Below the pieces are notes generated by a model. It did no database searches. It was given only the letters and a program-made list of their open reading frames with translations, and was not told the DNA's origin. From contig CACNQY010000005.1 of NCBI GenBank assembly GCA_902622655.1, positions 1 to 56,428 of the forward strand: DNA of 56,428 nucleotides, given 5' to 3'. This document shows, piece by piece, positions 45,120 through 55,571 of the stretch. Numbering within the stretch: the first letter of the stretch is position 1; the number at the start of each line of letters is the position of its first letter. The translations under genes were made by a program, and so were the position numbers. This DNA comes from an uncultured Pelagibacteraceae bacterium. GTDB lineage: Bacteria > Pseudomonadota > Alphaproteobacteria > Pelagibacterales > Pelagibacteraceae.

Positions 45120-45857
45120 ATGAATGTTTCAGAAAAAGTTAAATTTATTTCCACTTGGATAAAAAATTATGTAAGCAATATGCCAAGTAAGGCAGAGTCC
45201 CTTGTAATAGGAATTTCTGGAGGAATTGATTCATCGGTTTCAAGTACATTAAGTGCTATGACTGGTTTAAAAACAATTGTTTTAACAATGCCAATTAAAC
45301 AAAAATCTAATCAACATGATTTAAGTTTAAAACATCAAAACTGGTTGGTTACAAATTTTAAAAACGTAGAGGCCCACACTATTAAACTAGATGAATTATT
45401 TTCAACTTTTAGTGCAAGTTTATCAAAATTTGATAATGAGCATGGAATGGCAAATTCACGAGCAAGATTAAGAATGACTACCCTTTATCAGGTTGCTGCA
45501 GCCAATAAAGGAATAGTAGTTGGAACAGGAAACAAAGTTGAAGATTTCGGTGTTGGTTTTTATACAAAGTATGGAGATGGTGGAGTTGACATTTCTCCAA
45601 TAGCGGATTGTAATAAAACCGAAGTTTGGGAGCTTGGGAAAGAATTAGGAATATTAAATGAAATTATTGAAGCCGCGCCCACTGACGGATTATGGGACGA
45701 TGGAAGAACAGATGAAGGTCAGCTTGGATTGAAATATCATGAATTAGAAGAGGCTATGAATAATCCAAATTCAGTAAATAGAGCGAAATACGAAATTATC
45801 AGAAAACAAAATTTGCATAAAATGGAGCCAATTCCAGTGTGCAAAATTCCAAATTAA
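45120..45857 (+). CDS. nadE: NH3-dependent NAD+ synthetase
   Basis: 245 residues with the ATP-pyrophosphatase loop SGGIDSS at 33-39 and the family motifs NSRARLRMTTLYQVAA and VVGTGNKVEDFGVGFYTKYGDGGVD. There is no glutaminase domain, so it uses free ammonia. It converts nicotinic acid adenine dinucleotide to NAD+. The C-terminal APTDGLWDDGRTDEGQLGL matches NadE, so the gene appears complete. Confidence 0.9.
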   Translation: MNVSEKVKFISTWIKNYVSNMPSKAESLVIGISGGIDSSVSSTLSAMTGLKTIVLTMPIKQKSNQHDLSLKHQNWLVTNFKNVEAHTIKLDELFSTFSASLSKFDNEHGMANSRARLRMTTLYQVAAANKGIVVGTGNKVEDFGVGFYTKYGDGGVDISPIADCNKTEVWELGKELGILNEIIEAAPTDGLWDDGRTDEGQLGLKYHELEEAMNNPNSVNRAKYEIIRKQNLHKMEPIPVCKIPN

Positions 45858-45861
45858 TCAA

Positions 45862-45879
45862 ATAGATTCACAAATCTAT
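45862..45879 (+). other. Small perfect hairpin downstream of nadE
   Basis: ATAGATT (45862-45868), loop CACA, AATCTAT (45873-45879). A 7 bp AT-rich stem just after the nadE stop, without a T-run. It may be a weak terminator or mRNA 3' end; chance is possible. Confidence 0.25.
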
Positions 45880-45902
45880 AATTTAAGTATATTTCTAAAA
45901 TT

Positions 45903-47258
45903 ATGAACAAAGATATTTATTTAACTAATAATCTATCGAATAAGAAAGAAAAATTTATTCCAATAGATAAAAAAAATATCAGAATGTATGTTTGTGGACC
46001 AACAGTATATGATGATCCACATATCGGTAATGCAAGACCACTAGTAATTTTTGATATCCTTTTTAAAATTTTAAAAAATACTTTTTCTCAAGTAACATAT
46101 GTAAGAAATATTACTGATGTTGATGATAAAATAATCAAATCATCAAAGGATAATAATATTAAAATTTCAGATTTAACAACAAAAGTAATTCAAAATTTTA
46201 ACAAAGATTGTGATTATTTAAATTGTGAATCACCAACATATCAGCCAAAGGCTACAGAGCATATTACTTTAATGATAGAAATGATATCTCAATTGATAAA
46301 AAAAGGATTTGCATATGAAAATAAAAATCATGTTTATTTTGAAGTAAATAAATTTAAAGATTACGGAAAACTATCAAATAAAAAGTTAGATGAATTAATA
46401 GCAGGATCAAGAATTGAAATTAGTGAAAATAAAAAAAATTCTGAGGATTTTGTTTTATGGAAGCCATCAATTAATAATGAACCTTACTGGGATTCACCAT
46501 GGGGAAAAGGTAGACCGGGTTGGCATTTAGAATGTTCAGCCATGTCAAAAAAATTTCTAGGAAATGAATTTGATATCCATGGAGGTGGAATTGATTTAAT
46601 ATTTCCTCATCATGAAAATGAAATAGCACAATCAAGATGTGCAAACGATACAAAAGTTTTTGCGAATTATTGGTTACATAATGCCTTTATTACAATGTCT
46701 AATGAAAAAATGGCTAAGTCACAAGGCAACATTTTAAAAATAAAAGATTTTAGAGTAAAGATAAGTGGTGAAGTTTTAAGATTAGCTTTAATGAGTGCTC
46801 ATTACAAACAGCCGCTAGATTGGAATGATAAACTTTTAGAGAATTGTGAAAACACTATTAATAAATGGTATGGGATATTTTTAAATATTAACAAAGAAGT
46901 TACTATACCAGATGAAATTCTTGAACCTCTCTATGATGATTTAAATACTCCTGGTTACATTGCTAATTTACATAAGTTATTTGATAAAGCTAATAAAGGT
47001 AACGAAAAAGATAAAATATTATTTATTTCAGCATGTCATTTTGTTGGATTACTAAATGTAAGTAAAGAAGATTGGGTAAAATTTAAAAAAAACAAAATAT
47101 CAATTTCTGAAAATGAAATATTGAGTAAAATTAATCAGCGAAATACAGCTAGGAATAACAAAAATTACGATGAGGCTGATAAAATAAGAGATGAGCTTTT
47201 AGACAAAGGTGTTTTAATAGAAGATAAAGATGGTAAAACGATCTGGAAATTTAAATGA
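45903..47258 (+). CDS. cysS: Cysteinyl-tRNA synthetase
   Basis: 451 residues. The class I HIGH motif appears as HIGN (40-43) within VCGPTVYDDPHIGNARP, with zinc ligand Cys31; the other zinc-site segments are PGWHLECSAMS and FPHHENEIAQS. KMAKS at 269-273 is the second ATP-binding signature. The C-terminal DALR-like domain ends in NYDEADKIRDELLDKGVLIEDKDG, as usual. It charges tRNA-Cys. The last codon overlaps the cimA start by 4 bases. Confidence 0.95.
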   Translation: MNKDIYLTNNLSNKKEKFIPIDKKNIRMYVCGPTVYDDPHIGNARPLVIFDILFKILKNTFSQVTYVRNITDVDDKIIKSSKDNNIKISDLTTKVIQNFNKDCDYLNCESPTYQPKATEHITLMIEMISQLIKKGFAYENKNHVYFEVNKFKDYGKLSNKKLDELIAGSRIEISENKKNSEDFVLWKPSINNEPYWDSPWGKGRPGWHLECSAMSKKFLGNEFDIHGGGIDLIFPHHENEIAQSRCANDTKVFANYWLHNAFITMSNEKMAKSQGNILKIKDFRVKISGEVLRLALMSAHYKQPLDWNDKLLENCENTINKWYGIFLNINKEVTIPDEILEPLYDDLNTPGYIANLHKLFDKANKGNEKDKILFISACHFVGLLNVSKEDWVKFKKNKISISENEILSKINQRNTARNNKNYDEADKIRDELLDKGVLIEDKDGKTIWKFK

Positions 47259-48856
47259 GCAAAGATCGATTATATATATTTGACACTACTCTTAGAGACG
47301 GAGCACAAACTCAAGGTGTAGATTTTTCTATTGATGACAAAGAAAAGATATCATCATCTCTTGATGCTTTAGGTGTTGATTATATTGAGGGTGGCTGGCC
47401 AGGAGCTAATTTAACAGATACTGAATTTTTTAACAAAGATCATAATTTTAAATCTGCCAAGCTAACTGCTTTTGGTATGACAAAGAAATCAGAGCATAGT
47501 GCAGAAAATGACCCGATGTTATCATCATTAATTAATTCAAAAAGTTCATCTGTCTGTTTATTCGGTAAATCTTGGGATTTCCAAGTTGATGTTGCTCTAG
47601 GAATAACAAATGACCAGAATCTTTCAAATATAAGTGAAAGTACAAAACATATAGTAAAATCAGGTAAAGAATTTATGTTTGATGCTGAACATTTTTTTGA
47701 TGGATATAAAGCTAACCCAGAATATGCGATTTCTTGTATTAAAGCAGCATATGATAATGGTGCAAGGTGGATAGTTTTGTGTGATACAAATGGTGGTACA
47801 TTGCCTCATGAAGTATCTAAAATCGTTTTAGAAGTAATTAAACATATTCCAGGAAATAATTTAGGAATTCATGCACACAATGATACTGAAAATGCTGTTG
47901 CTAATAGTTTGGTTGCAGTCCAAGCTGGTGTTAGACAAGTTCAAGGTACTCTTAATGGATTAGGAGAAAGATGTGGCAACGCAAATTTAGTATCGTTAAT
48001 TCCAACTTTTTTTTTAAAAAAAGATTTTTATGAAAAATATGAATTAAATATTAAGCGTGAAAATTTAAAAAATTTAACTCAATGTTCAAGATTGTTAGAT
48101 GAATTATTGAACAGAAAATCAAATAAGCATTTACCTTATGTTGGCGCTTCTGCTTTTTCTCACAAAGGTGGTATGCACGTTTCTGCTGTTCAGAAAGATC
48201 CTAAAACTTATGAGCATATTGATCCTGAGGAGGTTGGTAATTCGAGAAATATAGTTGTTTCAGATCAATCCGGTCAATCTAATATAATGTCTAGATTAAA
48301 TTCAATTGGTATTAAAGTTGAAAAAAGTGATCCTAAAATAAAAAAACTTTTAGAGGAAGTAAAGGATAGAGAATTTATTGGTTATAGTTATGATGGTGCT
48401 GATGCATCATTTGAATTACTCGCAAGAAGATTAATGGGAGAAATTCCAAGATATATATCAATTAATGAGTATGATGTCTCAGTTTCAAAAGATAAATCTG
48501 GCGAAATAATTTCACATGCTAAAGCACAGTTAGAAGTTGATGGGAATAAGATTTTATGTGAAGGCCAGGGTAACGGACCAGTGAATGCATTGGATAATGC
48601 AATAAGAAAAAATGTTAATAAGTTAGCTAAATATTCTGTGTATCTTAAAGATTTAAAATTAGTTGATTATAAAGTAAGAATTTTAAATACAGGCACAGAG
48701 GCAGTAACAAGAGTTAGTATTGAAAGTACAGACTCTAAAGGACTTAGTTGGTTTACAATTGGAGTTTCCCCAAATATTATAGATGCTTCATTTAAAGCTT
48801 TAATAGATAGCTTAGACTACAAATTATACAAAGATAAAGCTCCAGCAAGTTTATAA
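47255..48856 (+). CDS. cimA: (R)-citramalate synthase
   Basis: 533 residues. The HMGL-like barrel begins FDTTLRDGAQTQGVDFSI with catalytic Arg/Asp, followed by VDYIEGGWPGANLTD; the metal-binding GIHAHNDTENAVANS and GTLNGLGERCGNANL follow. The C-terminal regulatory LeuA dimer domain is present (HAKAQLEVDGNKILCEGQGN). The family condenses pyruvate with acetyl-CoA to citramalate, an entry to isoleucine. The EGGWPG motif and the overall sequence are CimA-like rather than 2-isopropylmalate synthase. Confidence 0.88.
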   Translation: MSKDRLYIFDTTLRDGAQTQGVDFSIDDKEKISSSLDALGVDYIEGGWPGANLTDTEFFNKDHNFKSAKLTAFGMTKKSEHSAENDPMLSSLINSKSSSVCLFGKSWDFQVDVALGITNDQNLSNISESTKHIVKSGKEFMFDAEHFFDGYKANPEYAISCIKAAYDNGARWIVLCDTNGGTLPHEVSKIVLEVIKHIPGNNLGIHAHNDTENAVANSLVAVQAGVRQVQGTLNGLGERCGNANLVSLIPTFFLKKDFYEKYELNIKRENLKNLTQCSRLLDELLNRKSNKHLPYVGASAFSHKGGMHVSAVQKDPKTYEHIDPEEVGNSRNIVVSDQSGQSNIMSRLNSIGIKVEKSDPKIKKLLEEVKDREFIGYSYDGADASFELLARRLMGEIPRYISINEYDVSVSKDKSGEIISHAKAQLEVDGNKILCEGQGNGPVNALDNAIRKNVNKLAKYSVYLKDLKLVDYKVRILNTGTEAVTRVSIESTDSKGLSWFTIGVSPNIIDASFKALIDSLDYKLYKDKAPASL

Positions 48857-48858
48857 GG

Positions 48859-49722
48859 ATGAAAATTAAAAAATTTTCAAAAAAACCCTCAGATTTTGAA
48901 TCGAGAGTTGGTGGAGAACCTGTTGTATGTTACCCAAACAATACTATTGAGGATAAAAATTTATCAATATTACATTCTGCTAGACAACACTTAGTAAAAA
49001 TTAGTGATGTAACTATTCCACCAAGAGATGCAAAAATATTTGAGGTAAAATCTGGTCAATTCTTTAGGATAGAAAGTATAGAGGGGCCGCAAGTAGGTGA
49101 TTTAAATTTATTCAATTCAAATAACTTAGAGGAAAAATTTTATTCGGGAAAAACTAGAGCATTATATGGAACACATTTATCTGTTGGTGATAAAATGTTT
49201 AGTAGTTTTCCTTATTTAAGATCGTTAGCAACAATTACATGGGATACTTTGGATTGGTATGATTATGATAAGGATGGAGGATCTGTTCATGACGTAATTG
49301 GAACAAGATGCGATCCTTACACTTCAAAACTTCTTACAAATAATGATTATCACTATTGCTGTCATTCAAATTTAACCAGAGCTTTAGTGAGGGAAAAAAA
49401 ACTTAAAATTGATGATGCAGAAAAAATAGTTCACGATGTATTAAATGTTTTTATGCTTACTGGATTTACTAATGATACTAAGCAATATTTTATGAAAGCA
49501 AGTCCTGTCAGACCAGGTGATTATTTAGAATTTTTTGCAGAAACAGATTTACTTGGCGCACTTTCTGCATGTCCAGGTGGTGACTGTGGTTCAGAACATT
49601 CATCAGACAATTCAAAGTGTTTTCCATTAAATGTTTCAATTTGGAAAGTAGATCAAGAGTATTTGAAAAATTTAATACCCTCAAAGATATCTGATTATAA
49701 TCGAAAACATGGAATAATCTAA
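48859..49722 (+). CDS. DUF1989 (urea carboxylase-associated-like) protein
   Basis: 287 residues. The core matches DUF1989: VTIPPRDAKIFEVKSGQFFRI, EGPQVGDLNLFN, MFSSFPYLRSLATITWDTL, HYCCHSNLTRAL and LSACPGGDCGSEH, with several Cys/His residues that could bind metal. The family is named for its place beside urea carboxylase, but no urea carboxylase or allophanate hydrolase gene is nearby. It follows cimA by 2 bases and precedes trmJ by 2 bases. Biochemical role unknown. Confidence 0.75.
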   Translation: MKIKKFSKKPSDFESRVGGEPVVCYPNNTIEDKNLSILHSARQHLVKISDVTIPPRDAKIFEVKSGQFFRIESIEGPQVGDLNLFNSNNLEEKFYSGKTRALYGTHLSVGDKMFSSFPYLRSLATITWDTLDWYDYDKDGGSVHDVIGTRCDPYTSKLLTNNDYHYCCHSNLTRALVREKKLKIDDAEKIVHDVLNVFMLTGFTNDTKQYFMKASPVRPGDYLEFFAETDLLGALSACPGGDCGSEHSSDNSKCFPLNVSIWKVDQEYLKNLIPSKISDYNRKHGII

Positions 49723-49724
49723 CG

Positions 49725-50450
49725 ATGTTAACTAACAACATTTCGTTCATATTACATAAGCCGCAGCTTTCTGAAAATATTGGCGCATGCGCAAGAGGAA
49801 TGAAGAATTTTAACTTTCAAAAACTAATTGTGATTGATCCTAAGCCAATTTTTCCTAATGATAAAATTTTAGCTACTTCAGTTGGTGCAAAAAATATAAT
49901 TATTAAATCAAAGAACTTTGACAATTTAGAAAAAGCTTTAAAAAATATTGATATTGTTATTGCAACATCTGCACGTTTTAGAAATAAAAATATCAAACAT
50001 ATTCAATTAGAAAATTTAAAAAATATTAATTATAAAAAAAAAGTTGCCTTTCTCTTTGGATCAGAAGCCTCAGGTTTGTCTAATAATGAAATAAGTTATG
50101 CCAATTATACGCTCCAAATTCCAACTAACCCAAATTTTAAATCATTAAATTTATCCCATAGTTTAATAATAATTGCTCAATATGTTTCAACTATAATTAA
50201 TTCTAAAAAATCAAACTTTAAAAAATCCAATAAAATCAAATCTGCATCTAAAAAAGAGATTTTAACAATGGCAAAACTATGTATTCAAAATTTAGAAGAA
50301 ATTAATTTCTTCAGGCCACAAGAAAAGAAACCAATAATGTTAGAAAACTTAAGGAATATTTTTTACAGAATGGATCTTTCATCTAAAGAAATACGTATTT
50401 TATCAGGAGTATTTGGTAGTTTAGGTAAAAAACGAAGATTGACAAAATGA
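49725..50450 (+). CDS. trmJ: tRNA (cytidine/uridine-2'-O-)-methyltransferase TrmJ-like
   Basis: 241 residues of the SpoU/SPOUT family. N-terminal FILHKPQLSENIGACARGMKNF, then VAFLFGSEASGLSNNEI (SAM-binding knot) and IPTNPNFKSLNLSHSLIIIAQY, which is the motif 3 pattern. These are TrmJ features; TrmJ methylates the ribose of nucleotide 32 in the anticodon loop. The C-terminal helical segment (MLENLRNIFYRMDLSSKE) is also TrmJ-like. It is followed 27 bases later by rpsD. Confidence 0.85.
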   Translation: MLTNNISFILHKPQLSENIGACARGMKNFNFQKLIVIDPKPIFPNDKILATSVGAKNIIIKSKNFDNLEKALKNIDIVIATSARFRNKNIKHIQLENLKNINYKKKVAFLFGSEASGLSNNEISYANYTLQIPTNPNFKSLNLSHSLIIIAQYVSTIINSKKSNFKKSNKIKSASKKEILTMAKLCIQNLEEINFFRPQEKKPIMLENLRNIFYRMDLSSKEIRILSGVFGSLGKKRRLTK

Positions 50451-50477
50451 TGTGTAGGTTTATAAAGCCCACTATTA

Positions 50478-51095
50478 ATGACTAAAAGATTAAACTCTAA
50501 ACATAAAGTTGACAGAAGATTAAAAGCAAACTTGTGGGGCAGACCCAAAAGCCCTTTTAACAAAAGAGCTTATGGACCCGGTCAACATGGACAAACTAAA
50601 ACATCTAAACCTTCAGATTATGGAATTCAATTACAAGCAAAACAAAAGCTAAAAGCTTATTACGGAAATATTAATGAGAGACAATTTAGAAATATTTATA
50701 AGAAAGCTGTGATGCTTAAAGGTGATACAGGTGAAAATTTGATAGGTTTACTTGAAAGAAGATTAGATGCTGTCATTTATAGAGCAAAATTTTCAACTAC
50801 AATTTTTTCTGCAAGACAGTTAATTAACCATGGTCATGTTAAAGTTAATGGAAAAAAAGTAAACATTGGAAGCTATTTAGTCAAAGAAGAAGATACAATT
50901 GAAATAAGAGATAAATCAAAACAGCTAGCAATAATTGATATTGCACTAGCTAACAAGGAAAGAGAAACTCCAGAATATCTTCAAATGGATGAGAAAAATA
51001 AAAAACTTAAATTTGTAAGAGTACCAAAATTTGATGAAGTACCTTATCCAATAATTATGGAACCTAATTTAGTAATTGAGTATTATTCGAGATAG
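50478..51095 (+). CDS. rpsD: 30S ribosomal protein S4
   Basis: 205 residues. N-terminal [20 protein letters not shown] and YGPGQHGQ are conserved S4 stretches; the S4 RNA-binding domain is at about 95-155 ([38 protein letters not shown]). It nucleates 16S rRNA folding. It stands alone rather than in the alpha operon, as is usual in alphaproteobacteria. No autoregulatory leader fits in the 27-base upstream gap. Confidence 0.95.
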   Translation: MTKRLNSKHKVDRRLKANLWGRPKSPFNKRAYGPGQHGQTKTSKPSDYGIQLQAKQKLKAYYGNINERQFRNIYKKAVMLKGDTGENLIGLLERRLDAVIYRAKFSTTIFSARQLINHGHVKVNGKKVNIGSYLVKEEDTIEIRDKSKQLAIIDIALANKERETPEYLQMDEKNKKLKFVRVPKFDEVPYPIIMEPNLVIEYYSR

Positions 51096-51097
51096 TT

Positions 51098-51439
51098 CTA
51101 TTTATTTATAGACTTAAAATTAATATTTTTACTCTCAAAAAGTTTTGTTAACTCTCCACTTTCATACATTTCTTTAACTATATCACAACCACCAACAAAT
51201 TCATTTTTAACATATAATTGTGGAATTGTTGGCCAATCACTAAAAATTTTAATTCCTTCTCTGAGGTTTTGATTTTCTAGAACATTAACTCCTTTGAAAT
51301 TAACCCCTAGGACTTTTAATATATTAGAAGTAGCCATTGAAAATCCACATTGTGGAGCGTCAGGTGTGCCCTTCATAAATAAACAAACTTCATTATTTTC
51401 TATTTCATGTTTTATTAAATCATTTATTTGTTGATCCAT
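51098..51439 (-). CDS. grxD: Monothiol glutaredoxin, Grx4/GrxD type
   Basis: 113 residues with the CGFS active site at 31-34 (KGTPDAPQCGFSMA), the expected WPTIPQLYVKNEFVGGCDI and the trans-proline region. Monothiol glutaredoxins carry [2Fe-2S] clusters and deliver them with BolA proteins. It sits one base after the bolA gene, the classic partner pairing, and at the end of the purine operon. Confidence 0.93.
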   Translation of the reverse strand: MDQQINDLIKHEIENNEVCLFMKGTPDAPQCGFSMATSNILKVLGVNFKGVNVLENQNLREGIKIFSDWPTIPQLYVKNEFVGGCDIVKEMYESGELTKLFESKNINFKSINK

Positions 51440-51440
51440 A

Positions 51441-51671
51441 TTAATTCTCCTTTGTTTTAATTGCTAATGCGTGTAGTTCATTTCCCATTCTTCCTTTTAG
51501 AGAATTATAAACCATTTTATGCTGTTCAATTTTACTTTTTCCTGAAAATTGTGAAGAGGTTACAGTCGCTGAATAATGGTTTCCGTCACCTGCCAAATCT
51601 TGTATTTCAACAATTGCATCTGGCATTGCCTCTTTTATAAAATTCTCAATTTCTTTTAAATCCATTGCCAT
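51441..51671 (-). CDS. BolA-family protein
   Basis: 76 residues with the BolA fold: DLAGDGNHYSATVTSSQFSG, then HKMVYNSLKGRMGNELHALA with the conserved C-terminal histidine that helps bind an iron-sulfur cluster. It is of the IbaG/BolA2 type. It pairs with the adjacent grxD product for iron-sulfur trafficking. Its start shares one base with the purL stop. Confidence 0.9.
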   Translation of the reverse strand: MAMDLKEIENFIKEAMPDAIVEIQDLAGDGNHYSATVTSSQFSGKSKIEQHKMVYNSLKGRMGNELHALAIKTKEN

Positions 51672-53863
51672 TATTTACTCATATATTCTTCTAGCCACTT
51701 TTTATTAGAACTTCTTAATTCGTCAATTGTAACTTTTGTCTTATCATTAATATATAGCTCTTTTTCCTTTATAGACCCTAGGTCATCAAAATGAACAGCA
51801 TTTTTATTCAATATATCAGTAACTTTTTTGAAATCTTTTTTATTTATTTCTATAATATATCTTCCTTGGTCTTCAGCAAATAAGTACTCCATTTCATTGA
51901 TTAGATATTTTGGTTTTTTGACATTTATACCCTTATTTCCTTTAATACACATTTTTGCTATAGCAGTTATTATTCCACCCAAAGATACGTCGTGAGCGCT
52001 TTTAATTAAATTATTATCGATCAATTTTAATAATGTTTCACCGTTATTTTTTTCATTAAATAAATTTATCTCAGGTGGTGGACCATTTTTTTCATCTAGA
52101 ATGTTTCTTGCAAATACACTCTGATCAATATGACCTTCAGTTTTTCCTATAACCAAAACAATATTATCAATTTCTTTAAAATCCATAGTAATCATTTTTT
52201 TATAATCTTTAATTAAACCCACACCACCTATTGATGGAGTAGGTTTTATACCTTCATTTTTTGTTTGATTATAAAATGATACATTTCCTGAAACCACTGG
52301 GTATTTCAAATATTCAGCTGCTTCTCCAATACCTTGAATACACTCAACAAACTCTCCCATATTCTCCTCATTTTCAGGACTCCCAAAGTTTAAACAGTTA
52401 GTAATGGCAATTGGTTTTGCACCTACTGATATTAAATTTCTAAAACTTTCACAAACAATTTGTTTTCCACCAGTTAAAGGATGTGCCCAACAGTAAACAG
52501 CTGAAGAATCTACTGAAGCAGCAACTGCTTTATTAGTTCCGTGAACTCTAACAACACCTGAGTCTCCACCGGGTTTTTGTATAGTATCACCCATGACAGT
52601 ATGATCATATTGTTGCCAAATCCATTCTTTGCTACAAATATTTGGATTTGATAAAATTTTTTTTAAAACACTAATAATTTTTAAATTTTTTAAATCTTCT
52701 TTTTTAATTTTATTTTTCTTTGGTAGTTTTATTTTTTTCCATTTACGATCATACATAGGTGAATTTTCAACCAAAGTGTTTACTGGAATATTTGCAACTT
52801 GCTCTTCATTAAAGTAAAGCTCAATTTTTTTTGACTTAGTTGTTTTACCGATGACAGCAAAGTCTAAATTCCATTTATCAAATATCTTTTTTGCTTGATC
52901 TTCCTTACCGTTTTCTAGAATGATTAGCATTCTCTCTTGACTTTCAGAAAGCATTATTTCGTAGGGAGTCATCTTTGTTTCTCTACATGGAACTTTATTT
53001 AAATTAATTTCGATACCCAAATTGCCTTTTGACGCCATTTCAATACTAGACGAAGTTAATCCAGCTGCCCCCATATCTTGTATAGCTATAATTGAGTCTC
53101 CAGCCATTAATTCTAAACAAGCTTCAAGCAGAAGTTTTTCTGTAAATGGGTCTCCAACTTGAACAGTAGGTTTTTTTTCTTCAATTTTGTCATCAAAACT
53201 AGCTGAGGCCATGCTAGCACCATGAATACCATCTCTTCCAGTTTTAGATCCTACATAAATCACAGGTTTATTTAATCCTGCAGCTTTGGAATAGAAAATC
53301 TTATTTTTTTTAACTAATCCAAGTGTCATTGCATTAACTAAAATATTCCCATTATATGAGCTATCAAAACTAGTTTGACCAGCTATGGTTGGAACACCCA
53401 TGCAATTTCCATATCCACCAATGCCGTTAACCACACCTCTGAGTAAATTTTTTGTTCTCTTATTTTGAGGGGAGCCAAAATGAATTGAGTTTAAATTAGC
53501 AATTGGTCTAGCTCCCATAGTAAATACGTCTCTCATAATTCCTCCGACTCCTGTAGCAGCTCCTTGGTATGGCTCAATAAAAGAGGGGTGGTTATGACTT
53601 TCAATTTTAAATACTATTGCATCATTATCTCCAATATCAATAACACCAGCATTTTCTCCTGGTCCTTGAATAACTTGCTTTCCTTTAGTTGGAAGTTTTT
53701 TTAAATGAAGCTTTGATGATTTATAAGAACAATGCTCATTCCACATAGCAGAAAAAATCCCAAGTTCAGTAATATTTGGTGTTCTATTAAGTAATTCACA
53801 AATTTTTTTATACTCGTCGTTCTTAAGGCCATGCTCAATTGCTATTTGCTCGTTTACTATCAT
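51671..53863 (-). CDS. purL: Phosphoribosylformylglycinamidine synthase, large subunit (small-type PurL)
   Basis: 730 residues, the short PurL form that works with separate PurS and PurQ. Motifs: [48 protein letters not shown] and [19 protein letters not shown], with a second AIRS-like half ([13 protein letters not shown]). It makes FGAM from FGAR with ATP and ammonia from PurQ. The start overlaps the purQ stop by 4 bases. Confidence 0.95.
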   Translation of the reverse strand: MIVNEQIAIEHGLKNDEYKKICELLNRTPNITELGIFSAMWNEHCSYKSSKLHLKKLPTKGKQVIQGPGENAGVIDIGDNDAIVFKIESHNHPSFIEPYQGAATGVGGIMRDVFTMGARPIANLNSIHFGSPQNKRTKNLLRGVVNGIGGYGNCMGVPTIAGQTSFDSSYNGNILVNAMTLGLVKKNKIFYSKAAGLNKPVIYVGSKTGRDGIHGASMASASFDDKIEEKKPTVQVGDPFTEKLLLEACLELMAGDSIIAIQDMGAAGLTSSSIEMASKGNLGIEINLNKVPCRETKMTPYEIMLSESQERMLIILENGKEDQAKKIFDKWNLDFAVIGKTTKSKKIELYFNEEQVANIPVNTLVENSPMYDRKWKKIKLPKKNKIKKEDLKNLKIISVLKKILSNPNICSKEWIWQQYDHTVMGDTIQKPGGDSGVVRVHGTNKAVAASVDSSAVYCWAHPLTGGKQIVCESFRNLISVGAKPIAITNCLNFGSPENEENMGEFVECIQGIGEAAEYLKYPVVSGNVSFYNQTKNEGIKPTPSIGGVGLIKDYKKMITMDFKEIDNIVLVIGKTEGHIDQSVFARNILDEKNGPPPEINLFNEKNNGETLLKLIDNNLIKSAHDVSLGGIITAIAKMCIKGNKGINVKKPKYLINEMEYLFAEDQGRYIIEINKKDFKKVTDILNKNAVHFDDLGSIKEKELYINDKTKVTIDELRSSNKKWLEEYMSK

Positions 53864-54543
53864 TTTAAATTATTAATTAAATTACTAAAAAAAAGAGACC
53901 CATCCTCACCAGATAGAGAAGGGTCAATCATTCGTTCAGGATGAGGCATCATTCCTAAAACATTTTTTTCTTTATTAAGGATGCCTGCGATATTTTTGAT
54001 GGATCCGTTAGGATTAAATTGTTCACCTATATTACCATTTTTATCACAATAATTAATTGCGACCTGTTCATTGTCTTCTATTTCTTTTAATTGGTCATTT
54101 GTGCAGAAATAGTTTCCTTCATTGTGTGCTATATGAAATTCCAATACATCATTATCAATATTCTTAAAGTAAATATTATTTTTATTATTAATTTTTATAA
54201 AAACATTTTTACAAATAAATTCTAGATATTTGTTTCTTAATAAAACTCCGGGCACCAAACCTGTCTCAACTAAAATTTGAAAACCATTACAAATTCCTAT
54301 CACCATACCCCCGGAGTTTGCAAAATTAATTACTGATTGCATTATTTTTGATTTTGATGCCATACTCCCACACCGTAAATAATCTCCATAGGAGAACCCA
54401 CCAGGTAATACAACTAAATCACTTTTTGGTATTTCAGCATCTGCGTGCCAAACCATTTTATTTTTAAAACCAAATTTTTTAAGCGCAACATCTATGTCTC
54501 TATCGCAATTTGAACCAGGAAAAGTAATAACTGATGATTTCAT
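53860..54543 (-). CDS. purQ: Phosphoribosylformylglycinamidine synthase, glutaminase subunit
   Basis: 227 residues, class I amidotransferase. The sequence opens [14 protein letters not shown], has [14 protein letters not shown], then nucleophile Cys in GICNGFQIL and the C-terminal His-Glu pair in MMPHPERM. It supplies ammonia to PurL. It overlaps purL and follows purS by 3 bases. Confidence 0.95.
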   Translation of the reverse strand: MKSSVITFPGSNCDRDIDVALKKFGFKNKMVWHADAEIPKSDLVVLPGGFSYGDYLRCGSMASKSKIMQSVINFANSGGMVIGICNGFQILVETGLVPGVLLRNKYLEFICKNVFIKINNKNNIYFKNIDNDVLEFHIAHNEGNYFCTNDQLKEIEDNEQVAINYCDKNGNIGEQFNPNGSIKNIAGILNKEKNVLGMMPHPERMIDPSLSGEDGSLFFSNLINNLK

Positions 54544-54546
54544 TAC

Positions 54547-54789
54547 TTACTTTGAGTCAATAATTTTATAATTTTCTATTACAAGATTTGCTAAAAGTTT
54601 TTTACACATTTCTTCAACTTTAGCTTCTGCTTTATTTCTATCAGTCTCTTTTGTATCTATTTCAAAATATTTACCTTGTCTGACTTCATTGATATCGTCA
54701 AACCCCATTCCTTCTAATGTCTGATGTATAACTTTTCCCTGAGGATCAAGAACATCTTTTTTAAGTGTAATAATTACTGAAATCCTCAT
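54547..54789 (-). CDS. purS: Phosphoribosylformylglycinamidine synthase, PurS subunit
   Basis: 80 residues: VIITLKKDVLDPQGKVIHQT, LEGMGFDDINEVRQGKYFEI and VEEMCKKLLANLVIENYKI. PurS links PurL and PurQ and helps channel ammonia. Length and sequence fit the family. Its start overlaps the purC stop by 4 bases. Confidence 0.93.
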   Translation of the reverse strand: MRISVIITLKKDVLDPQGKVIHQTLEGMGFDDINEVRQGKYFEIDTKETDRNKAEAKVEEMCKKLLANLVIENYKIIDSK

Positions 54790-55571
54790 TTATGTTTTCT
54801 TTTAACAGATGAGAGTTTTGTAACATTTACAGCTGAAACGTTTGATTGTTCATGAAGAATACCCAGTCTTTTAGCTACTTCCGTATAAGCTGGAATTAAA
54901 TCACCCAAGTTTTCTCTAAATCTATCTTTATCGAGTTTTTTTTCTGTAATAGAATCCCACAATCTGCATGTATCAGGGCTTATCTCATCAGCTAATATAA
55001 TTTCTGTTTTTCCACTTTTATGTGTAAAACCAAATTCTACTTTAAAATCTACTAACTTAATACCCACTCCTCTAAACAATCCTAGAAGAAAGTCGTTTAA
55101 TCTTGATAGATTTTCATCAATTAAATTAAGTTGTGTAATATTAAGCCAATTAAAAGTTAAAATATGCTCTCGACTAATTACCGGATCTCCAAGCTTATCA
55201 TCTTTAAGACAATATTCTATTAAAGGTCGTTCGAGAACAGTTCCCTCCTCAATACCAAGTCTTTTAGTCAATGAACCTGTTGCAATATTTCTTACAATGA
55301 ATTCTATAGGTATTATATCTACAAGCTTAACTAGTTGTTCTCTCATATTAATTCTTTTAACTAAATGATTTTTAATTCCAATTTCAGATAAATTTGAGAG
55401 TATATGCTCAGAAATTCTATTATTTAGAACACCTTTACCCTCAATTGTTGTTTTTTTTTGATTATTGAATGCAGTAGCGTCATCTTTAAAATATTGAATG
55501 ACTAAATTTTTATCATTTGTTGAATAAATTATTTTAGCTTTACCTTCGTATAATATTTTGCCTTTTTTCAT
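54786..55571 (-). CDS. purC: Phosphoribosylaminoimidazole-succinocarboxamide synthase
   Basis: 261 residues. It begins KILYEGKAKIIYSTND, continues with FKDDATAFNNQKK, IEFIVRNIATGSLTKRLG and ILADEISPDTCRLWD; these are the ATP and CAIR/aspartate sites of SAICAR synthetase. It adds aspartate to CAIR. One-base overlap with purB upstream. Confidence 0.95.
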   Translation of the reverse strand: MKKGKILYEGKAKIIYSTNDKNLVIQYFKDDATAFNNQKKTTIEGKGVLNNRISEHILSNLSEIGIKNHLVKRINMREQLVKLVDIIPIEFIVRNIATGSLTKRLGIEEGTVLERPLIEYCLKDDKLGDPVISREHILTFNWLNITQLNLIDENLSRLNDFLLGLFRGVGIKLVDFKVEFGFTHKSGKTEIILADEISPDTCRLWDSITEKKLDKDRFRENLGDLIPAYTEVAKRLGILHEQSNVSAVNVTKLSSVKRKHK

